64,000 nt of DNA, from NCBI RefSeq assembly GCF_000327385.1, contig NW_008710370.1, positions 967,922 through 1,031,921 on the forward strand, read 5' to 3'. The stretch comes from Lottia gigantea. Lineage: Eukaryota > Mollusca > Gastropoda > Lottiidae. This document shows positions 54,910 through 64,000 of this stretch, piece by piece. The notes beneath the pieces were generated by a model that saw only the letters and a list, made by a program, of their open reading frames with translations, ran no database searches and had not been told where the DNA came from. The translations under genes and the position numbers were made by a program. Positions within the stretch are counted from its first letter, which is position 1; every line of letters starts with the position of its first letter.

Positions 54910-55090
54910 TTAAAGAGATTGTAAAGAGGTGTTCTAAATTGTTTATGTGCATCTGGGACACTGATAAACTAGTTTTAGTGGAATTGCAGGAACAACAGAC
55001 TCTGATTGAAAACCAATTTGAATGGTGCAAATTGATGCTATTAGAAACACATGAACAATTTATAAAACCTCTTTACAATCCCTTTACAAA
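54910..55090. mobile_element. MITE family B, short copy
   Basis: Begins TTAAAGAGATTGTAAAGAGG and ends CCTCTTTACAATCCCTTTA. At about 180 bp it lacks part of the family B middle. The 60-codon frame across it is a by-product. Confidence 0.8.
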
Positions 55091-57999
55091 CATTAAACCA
55101 ATTTGGTACCAATACAACTGACTGACATTTTGCATAGGGATGATAATTTATTTTAATATCAACAGTCTTGGCAATAATTCTTATTTATAAATAATTGAAT
55201 TGATTTCACTAGTTCAGATGATGCTACTTGGATGAATGCCCAAACAAAGATCCTGTAATCTAATCATCAATAATATTCACAGAATCACAGTTTTCCAATC
55301 ACTTTTGAAGTAAACTCACAAACTACTACTGGTACCAAGGGTCTTAAATTGTCTTTGGATGATGAAATTACCAACCTATGACAGCTAGTAATAGAGAGAG
55401 GAAGATAAATTTCAGTGGGTCATTTTCACAGGACATTTATGTTAAATCATCAAACCTTAAAGGGGCATTCCGCTTTCTATGTAAAACAAATCAAGGTTCT
55501 CAAAACTTTGTTTTGGTATTGAACGTGTAAAGATTTATCTAATGCCTTAAAAAATGTCTTGAAACCCTTTTTTCTTGAATATGGTGTTAGAAACTTTCGC
55601 CCTATTTCAACTTGTTTTTAGATGATATTCTATTCCATTTTAAAGGAAATAGCGTAATATTTTACAAAATAGATAGGCTAAAAATGCAAGACGAGACAAA
55701 GGATATGAAAGATTCATACAAAATTCGCAGTGAACATGAATTTTCCATATAAATTTACAAGTCACTACATAGCATATTTGACACTAGATTGTTATTTTGA
55801 TTTTTATTTTTTTCATTGAAAATGGGAAAATGGGAATCTCAACTGGTTCACAGCAAAATATTCTCTATATGTGAAAATTTTAGTATGTAGGATTGTACGC
55901 CCTATTATTGTTATGGAACTTCAAATTATTCTCCATTTCTTTGATTACAAGGATTTCTAGCATGGACCATGGGAAGAGGCTCAAGTTTTCATAGCTAACA
56001 TTGAGCCTGTCCAATTAATGTAGAATACATCAGTTGATAAAGCCAAAACAACCACCTGTGAGTGATGATGAATCATCCATTCTGGCCCACATTCACTGAC
56101 AGTGTCTGTCTGATCACTTGGCAGATTGCTTGAAAGAAATCCAGCAGATATAAGACCAAATTCCTATCAGTAGGAGAAAGGCACTACACTGAATTTTTCT
56201 GGTCTGTCCCAAAATATCAAGTTTATATACATTACCTTATATTCAAGGGAAGAGGATGAGGATGTAATTCATAATTTTTCATTAAAAATAACAATAATCT
56301 TCAAACCGGAAATCAACTCTTCAATAGTGGAGATCAATTTTGTATATTAATTATGGGCGTTCATGAATTAGAAAATCTTTTCGTCTGATGGATTAATCCG
56401 AAGATTTCAACTTTAGCTCAGCTACTTTCCGACATAATTATTATGACTTTGCCAATACCATAATCATGATTACGATTTCATGCCTAATTGTTTGCCAAAA
56501 AAAAGGAATTCATAATATAGACAAGGTACAAACGGGCTTTCCTTCAAAGTATTGCTATAAGCAGCTATTTAGTGTTCCTCATACTCAAACAAGGAAGGCC
56601 ATCTTATGAATCCTTTCATATCTATACTGGAGTCACAACAGGTATTAAGGCATGTCCTCTTTTGATCCATTTGTGGAGGTTACCTATGGTCTAAGTACTC
56701 TCGGGTCTGAGGTCACAACCTCTGATATCAACATTGTGCGCATTTCTGCCAATTGTTTAAATCAGTCTCATTTACAGTTACATTTTTCTGGGTAAATGAA
56801 ATACTTTAGAGGTCTCCCCAGTAATCATATAACTCGCCTAGTCATCATTCTTCCAAAAGACCCACTCCCATGACAAATGCATCCAGAAATTTTCACAATG
56901 GGCTCTAAGCGTGAAAGGTATTCAAGAAAAAATCAAAATTATGAAACAAATTTCAATATGTATATTATCTGAATATGTGAGAACACAGTATTTCTTATTC
57001 ATTTACATAAAATATCTGTTATTAGCTGCATAAATTATCTTTTAACAATGAAACTAAACAAAGAACATCATCACAAAATTTAACTTCTTTATCTTGATTT
57101 TCTTTTACATACGCTCAAAAGGCCTTGAATAAATTCCTTTCAATCTATTTTCTTTACAGTAAAGGGAAAATGATCAACAAATGCTGTATTTGTTACATCT
57201 GAGAAATATGGAAAATACACTTTTGAGATGGTAAATAGCATTCGTTACTTTTTGCAAAAATTTTATGGAGATCATGACATTAGTCATATGAATAGTTGTG
57301 ACGTTTCAATGTTGGGCAATCAATCAGAATTATATAATGGACACACATGATATCATTTTTATTCAAATAAAGTATATTCTTCTCTTAGTGTGCATTAGTC
57401 TGTACTGATTTTTCAAATGTGTCCCGAATAGAATCAAGTGGTAAATTTTACAAATTCCTAGTAGGAAACTTGAGGTAACAAATACAGCAAAAATTACAAA
57501 ATTTACCAGATAATAGCGAATACAAGCTTAGTCCTTGCAGCATGCAAGTTTTATCTCATGTTAAATCTTGAAAATTTGCTGTACATTTGCATTATTTTCA
57601 GATATACTACAAACAATACAAAAGAATATTTGCAATACAGAAGAAAATCTGTACTGTACACTATAAACATGTGAATGTCTTTTTACAAAAAAAAAAAAAA
57701 TAAAAATAACTAAAGCAAGCAGGCAGGAGTTAAGTTGAAAACATAAATTTTCAGGATATTTTATATGATGCAGTTTATTTTCTTGAATATAGAAGATATG
57801 GAAAATATAGATTTGAGATTTTTTACTTTTTATCTTAAAAATGTAGAATGCCTTTATTAATCTAAATGCTTCTACCTTAAAAATGTAGATATAGAATGCC
57901 TTTATTAATCTAAATGCTCTTAATACCCAACCAGAATGCCCCAATGGTCGCTCATTTGTTCTTAAGCAAAACATACAATTGAGCAAGATTCAATTTGCG
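55091..57999. other. Intergenic region between DESI2 and KANSL1, nothing firm recognised
   Basis: No gene or RNA could be supported. TTAAAGGGGCATTCCGC at 55457 looks like the end of another TTAA-type MITE whose partner end I could not find. The minus-strand frame at 57561-57986 contains a short duplicated phrase (GAATGCCTTTATTAATCTAA, 57847 and 57894) and is not called as a gene. Confidence 0.35.
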
Positions 58000-58640
58000 A
58001 TTCAAAATGACACCTATTGCAAACCAATATTTCCTATATCTAGCCAAAATTAAATATTTATCACAACAATCTGTGAATCCAACCATATATATTTTTGTGA
58101 GAATTACTTGCCAAATCTAAAAAATATATGAAAACTCTATAAACTCAAGAAACTAAAGTCATTGGCAAGATCTTTTTGAAGGTTCACAACTAAATTGATA
58201 CTAAAGTTTCAAAGATGGGTTCCCTTATGGCTAATACTTATATGAATAGAAAGTAGAGGTGTTTTATGACTTGGAAAAATACCAGTTTGTCTCATATGTC
58301 CATAATTAATACATAATTAGTTAAATTAAAAGAGAAATGCCATCAGAATTTCAATGAGTGACCGATCAAGAAAGGTCAAAAAGTCTTTTTTTGTTTATCC
58401 AGACTGTACAAACACAGACATTTATGATTGGTTTAAACTTGTAGTTAAATGCAATAAGTACATGATATTATTAAGATTACATGATAATTCATTAGAAATA
58501 CCAATTAATCAAATATTTTGCTTAATTGGACACTAAAAAGTAAGGAAACCCATCTTTAAGAAATGTGAATCAAAACTTAAATTAATTAGCTAAAACCAAA
58601 ATTTGGTGTGATAAATTTCTAATCATATTTGCAATCTAAA
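58000..58640. mobile_element. MITE family E copy split by a family D element
   Basis: Left part (AATATTTATCACAACAATCT, TTTTTGTGAGAATTACTTGC) and right part (AAATGTGAATCAAAACTTAA, TTTGGTGTGATAAATTTCTA) match the family E copy at 34783-35130. The break holds a family D MITE. In the 34 kb copy the corresponding site reads TATTTAAGAAACG, an empty TTAA. Confidence 0.65.
58207..58559. mobile_element. MITE family D, copy without the nested insertion
   Basis: Runs from AAAGATGGGTTCCCTTA to TAAGGAAACCCATCTTTAA. Compared with 33503-34191 it lacks the CAGGGTTCG element, which makes it the reference for the empty site. Confidence 0.8.
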
Positions 58641-58894
58641 TTGAACCCAGCATTTAAGAAGCATAATGAATAATAACCTGATAAAGATAGTTAATTTCAG
58701 TAATCGACATGAACACAATATTATGACAGTTGATTTAACAACTTCAAATCGGTTGTTCTAGATTCTAAACAATAGTGACGTGTTAAATTTGACAAAGCAT
58801 GTTAATACATAAATTGCATGCCTGGGCAAAGACATTAGTGAATAGCAGTCAACTACACAGTTTCCGATTCCAATGTAGCATAATTTATGTTTTT

Positions 58895-61800
58895 TCAGTC
58901 TTTGACTTCATCTTTAGAAGTTCCTTTCCATTCAGGATCATTAGGATCATCATCATCTGTGGCATCTTCATCTTCCAGATCTTCGACTTCTTCCTCCTCC
59001 ATCTCCTCTTCCATTTCCTCCTCCATCAGAGAATTAGAAATAGTACTAACTGTGCTAGGTGAAGAAGGACGACTACTGGCTACACTTGACAAACTTTCCC
59101 TTCGTGATGAATTAGAGTTGGGATATGATACTGATGCAGATGCTGTGTAGATCTTCTTCTCTGGAACGTGCTGCTCAACTGAAGTCATATCTGCATATTC
59201 CTCTTCTGTTATAGGAAAAGATCTGGCTGTCCAAGGTTCCACAACCTCGCGCATCTCCACATCTCTAGTATCATCAAAACTAGATCCAGTGCTTAGCAAG
59301 TGTTCACGTCGAGAAATTGATGGTCTATGAGATGATGAAAAACTAAGTCTATGAGCAGATGATAAACTATCATCTAGGCTAGGTGATATTTGGAATTCTT
59401 CAGGGTGTGATGCTGTTGGATCTGTCAACTTAGAACCAACTGAATCCATACTATCAGTTTTAAATCTACGTCGTATTGGATATTGAATGAATGAAGCAAA
59501 TCTCTTTCTTTCTTCAGCTTCACTCTTCTGATGTCGAGCCAAAATAGCTTCATCTGATAAATCCTGCAACAGAAGAACAATTTAACAATTTTAATTAAGA
59601 TTTAACAAGAATGAGGAGAAATCAATAGTCATTTTGAATATGATGACATGCATTTAACTAACTAACATAGCTTCAAGTTTGTTATATTGCAAGTTTATAT
59701 CATGCACATCAAGATCCAAAACCATGAACATAAACACTACTCGAAGGCAATAGATTCTTATCTTACTTTGTAAAGTCCAATAAAGATCATCTGCACTTAA
59801 CCCATAATCCAATGAAATGAAATAAAGCTATAGGAGAGGGTTGGTTGCAATAAGGATTAAAAAGTGAGATTATCAGTAACTAGTACATATCTAAACAATA
59901 ATTACCTCAAAATCTGATTCGTTATTATCATCAACTAAAGGTTCATTACTAATATCTCGCCATCTGGAAAACAATAGCATTAGGTCAAAGCTTCTTGGGT
60001 TATCTTGCATTACAATGAAATGTTAGTATTGGTAATATGACAAGATTTGCCATGCAACTTTGTGTATAATAGAAAAGTTGCAGGACACCAATTCCTTTTC
60101 ATTTTTACCAATTGACTGACCAAGGCACTTCAATCAAAACTGTTAAACTACATCCAAGAGTCTTTGCGGGTCTTACAATGGATGATTTGTTGGTTAAGAC
60201 ACTTTTGAGATCAGCCCTAATTACCTTCACATCATGAATAAATTCTCCAAGACATTTTCGTTGATGGAAGCTCAAATTATTTTAAGACTTACTAATCCAA
60301 ATTACTGAAATCAATGTTCTACTTACTCAGGAGTTGCTATCTCTTTATATTGTAATTTTTCTACTCTAGTAGAGGCAGCTATACTATATGGAATAACTAT
60401 ATTATTGATATCATAAGCACTTTCCCCTCTTTTCTTTTTGAAATAATCAGCTCGCAATTCTTTCATTAATGAACCACCATCATCTGTTGATTCTCTGCAT
60501 GCTCTCCTCTTCAATGAAGCTAAAAAAAAGATGGAAAACTTAAGATACAAGTAGAAGGTAATCTGTTCCCAGGGCAGATCAAAATTGTCAACTTCAACAT
60601 ATTCTATCTCCACAATGTCCAGTTATTATGACCTTCAGCTTATAATAGGCCTCAGATTGGCTGTATTTGCTAATATACAATCCAATTAAATCACAGCATT
60701 TAGAAACTTCAGTGACAATAGAATGAGATCTATTAGAGTCAAGGTATAAGCTGAAGATTGTAATAGCTTAGCATTGATCATATCTATGTCCAACCACCTT
60801 AGAGAAAGGATATCATATGGTCGTAAGCATGCAAAGAAATGAAGCTTGAAATAAAACTCACCAATTGCCAGTTTTCGTTTTCTTTTTAGATCAGAACTGA
60901 TATTTTTCTTTATTTTCCTTCTCAAAGCAACAGACCGTTTCTTACTTTCATACTTATTACGTATTTCTGAAAACAATCGAATGGAAAATTTACAATGATA
61001 AATTCTATTATTGAAACCATAGGATTTTGAAGACCATAAAAATACTAAATAGAGTTTTCTACCTTTAATGAAAATGGCAGTACACTTTATAAGTTTTTAG
61101 TTTAAAAATTGAAAAGGCAATGAATAATTAGTGAAAATGTCATCTACTTACTTGCAGACTGAATAATAGCTGCAGCAATACTTTTCCTAATTTTTTTTCT
61201 ATTGTTATCACCCAAATTGTTGGTTTTCCTGGAATAAATATATATTCAAAAATTACAACATTTTTCCTTATGAGTTGTTCTCATATTTGTTGTTTGTCAA
61301 CTTAACTAATCGCAGTTTCATTTTGCAAGAATTATCTAATACTTACCGTTTATTATTTTTATCATTATAAAGAGCCTTTTGTTTGTTTATCAAATCTCCA
61401 GTTTTTAACAAGGACACAAATTTCAGATATAATGGAGTATCTACAAAATAAAAATATATTAACATTATTAAACAAATAGAAATTTAGAAATAGAATTTCA
61501 TTCCAACAGAACCTAAAAAAAAACATTACTCAGAGTTCAACACTACTTAAGACAACTGCGTATGAAGGGATCTTAACAATAGAAGTTTTTGTAGTTTGAA
61601 AAAATCACATGCCAACTTACCAGAAGGGAAAGACAGAACAGGATGATATGAGGAATCTAAATGAGAAACAAGTTCATTGTATGGCATGGTATCAGCATCT
61701 ATGTGTTGTTTATTATCAGATCTTCCACCACACATAGTACATGGTGTAACAGGAGGATAACACATACAGTCAACAGAGGACAGCCTTGACGCTGCTCGTG

Positions 61801-64000
61801 ATGATTGATTCACACTATTGTTCCATAACAACTTGCGTTTTCTATAACTACACAGAGGACGGCACCTAGCAGCCTGACAAGAAGTATCGTCATTCATTAC
61901 GACTGGGCTAAAACAAGTGGAATTATTTGTTTCTGATTTTAACTTATGAGTTTCTGACTTTGTAGGCGATTCTTCTAATCCATTCACAAGACTGGATGGG
62001 GATGTGGTAGTAGAATTTTGTGCTGATGCACAAGGCGTTAAAACATTTCCTAATGATTGCGTTAGTTTGTTGGCCTGTTTATCAAGATTTGATAACACTT
62101 TTGAAACATAACATGGAGAATTTACTGTCTTGTCATTTGTAGAAGGTGCTTGCGTAACTGAATGATTTCCTGGACAAGCCTTGTTCAAGAGAGTCGCTAA
62201 ATTGGGTGGAGATGGCGGGTCTCCTAGCACTATACTGCCTTTACTATGACGTATTTGTTTATAAATATCACTCTGTTGACGAATACGATATTCTAAATCT
62301 GAAACTTGAGCTTGTAACCATGTCCACCGTGAAGCCATTGCTGCTCTTTCAGAACTCCATTTCCATTCTGCCTGCCGGCACCTAAAAGTAAACAAAGAAT
62401 AAGTATCAGTTGCTAGGCCATAATAACAGCCCAATATCAACAGTGGAACCATAAGACGAGTTTCACAAACACATTTTTTTCCAGCTCTGTTCTTATTTAA
62501 AGACAAGGAGAAAACTGATATCCATTTCCATAAGTTACAGACCACAATTCGACAATATGAATATAATGTGAATATCAGTTTATCCATTCAACATTGAGAA
62601 TAATGATAAAGCAGGGTGTCTAATCAAAGAGACAGCCAGCTTAGAGCAGTAATGTCAAGACAGAGAGGCTTACATAGTAAAATTGATCATGGATATAGTA
62701 CCAGTAGTTACAAGGCAAAGTACGAGGGTAGGTAACACAACTTAAATTTGGTACTCACAATGGTCTGTGTAGTTTTCGATTCTGAGGAAGTGAACCAATT
62801 TCTTCATCACTGTCACCACCAGAACTACTCTCTGTGGCATCAGAATCCATGGCTGAATGTACATGATTCAAGTTCATTGAGAAAAGATCAGAGACTTTTT
62901 TACACTCTTTTCTTGTTCGTTTGTCCATATTCACAAGATAAGTCATTTCTTTAAACCTTGTATTAGCACTTAAATGATCCGAGGAATTTGTATTCAGAGC
63001 CTGTTTCTGAGCCTGCTGTACTAAATTAACAAGCGCTGCAGTAGACAAGTTCTTGTTTAAAACATTCACATTAAATTCTTGATTTGTTTCTAATTTTGAA
63101 ATGTCTCCTGAACTTATAGACTTCGTTAATGAATGTAAGTTTTTTTGCTGATGTTCTAAACACAAAGAAATCTGATTCCTCACATGTTTTTCTATATTTT
63201 TCCCTTGCAGTCGTCGGACACGTCGCATATAAAATTCTAAACGTTTTTCAAGCTGAACTTGAGTTGCAGAAGCTTCAAGTCTTTTATCCATAACACTGGA
63301 ATTTTCCACAACAGCACTTAATCTTTCCGAATAAGTCTTAGAAAATGGGCATGTGTTTGAAGTTGATGGTCCACCATTGCCACTTTCATTTAAAGCAACA
63401 ATTTCATCTGGGTCTTTCACTGTCAAAGAAGACACCACACTGTCTCCTTTCGGGCTGGTAGGCGTCACGGAATCATTGCCGTTCTCAATAGAATTCTCTT
63501 GATTAGGCATCTCTGTACTTTCAAGTGTTAACAAACAAGTCCCATTTCTATTATGTTTATTATTTTCCTTGTCAATTTCTAATGATTTAAAGTCCACATT
63601 TTTAGTTCCATTTTTCAAAGAATTCCCAGATTTTTCATTTCCAGGGATAGAACTGGAGTTGGTATTCTTTATCAAACTACTACTTGGCTGGTATGAAAAA
63701 GATGACTCTGATGATTTTTCAGGTTTTTGGTCCCCATTTGATGAACTATGTTGATTCATTCTATTGAGATTATCAATTGATTTGATAAACTCTTGTTGAA
63801 AGGCAGTAGAATTATTTTGAATATTAAACTTGTTAAAACGATTATGGTCTGCTGATGGTTTGTAAATGATGCGTTTCTTCGATTTCAAAATTCTTGAGCT
63901 GGAAATAGGTGTCAACGATTCGATCACAGATTTTTGGTCATATGTTTTCGGATTTAAATCCCTGCACACTACTTGGTGAGTTTCCCGTTCTTCTTTAAAA
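58895..64000 (-). CDS. KANSL1: KANSL1, scaffold of the NSL histone acetyltransferase complex (5' partial)
   Basis: Eight exons on the minus strand: >64000-62759, 62381-61621, 61440-61347, 61228-61152, 60966-60862, 60519-60327, 59963-59906 and 59563-58895 (stop included). All junctions are GT-AG with consistent phases. The first exon is open to the window edge, so the N-terminus is missing. Landmarks are a basic coiled-coil region ([18 protein letters not shown]), [16 protein letters not shown], the KANSL1 signature [20 protein letters not shown] and [17 protein letters not shown], a WDR5-binding-like [14 protein letters not shown], and the PEHE domain ([37 protein letters not shown], then [12 protein letters not shown]) that contacts the KAT8/MOF acetyltransferase. 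KANSL1 is nuclear and supports H4K16 and H4K5/K8 acetylation at promoters. An acidic tail (about 30 residues, [20 protein letters not shown]) ends the protein. Confidence 0.94.
60606..60780. mobile_element. MITE family C, degenerate copy in a KANSL1 intron
   Basis: CACAATGTCCAGTTATTATG at the left and TGTAATAGCTTAGCATTGA at the right are decayed family C ends; AGAGTCAAGGTATAAGC and ACAATCCAATTAAATCA blocks lie between. It sits between the KANSL1 exons at 60862-60966 and 60327-60519. Confidence 0.6.

Noticed and set aside
58799-59150. Serine-rich and hydrophobic plus-strand frames
   Set aside because: They are antisense shadows of the acidic tail of KANSL1.

Overview
The window is AT-rich, intron-rich metazoan DNA. 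It is probably from a mollusc or a close lophotrochozoan relative, because the neuropeptide gene has the LFRFamide/sNPF layout known from molluscs. That placement is inferred from gene content, not from a search.

Layout. 1-2750: a decayed Penelope-like retroelement (SGNH-like domain, reverse transcriptase, GIY-YIG nuclease) whose 5' end lies outside the window. 2.75-17.6 kb: gene-poor DNA with simple tandem arrays, a few MITEs and one promoter-like CRE+TATA cluster. 17.6-19.35 kb, minus strand: a two-coding-exon sNPF/LFRFamide precursor. 19.35-28.1 kb: AT-rich repeats, then a 3.5 kb satellite built from 45-bp monomers, with one assembly gap. 28.4-36.0 kb, plus strand: an EGLN/PHD HIF-prolyl-hydroxylase gene with an N-terminal MYND finger, five coding exons and many intronic repeats. 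36-48.9 kb: no gene recognised; nested MITEs, a 93-bp tandem array and a large hairpin around a second gap. 48.9-54.1 kb, minus strand: a complete five-exon DESI2 gene. 58.9-64 kb, minus strand: the 3' part of KANSL1 (eight exons seen, 5' end outside the window).

The outstanding feature is in EGLN intron 1. Twenty tandem copies of a 77-78 bp unit lie directly before coding exon 2. Each unit is a copy of the exon 2 splice acceptor plus about the first 50 bases of exon 2, which reach the first iron-binding histidine codon. The real exon is the 21st and last unit. The intron therefore presents 20 near-identical decoy acceptors, and read-through from any of them meets a stop within about 26 codons.

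The three housekeeping-type genes act separately: EGLN in oxygen sensing (HIF hydroxylation), DESI2 in thiol-protease deSUMOylation or depalmitoylation, and KANSL1 as scaffold of the NSL histone acetyltransferase complex. The sNPF gene makes amidated neuropeptides. The transposon landscape is mostly short non-autonomous elements. Several families share TTAAAGGGA-type ends, and some insertions can be dated relative to each other because one sits inside another.
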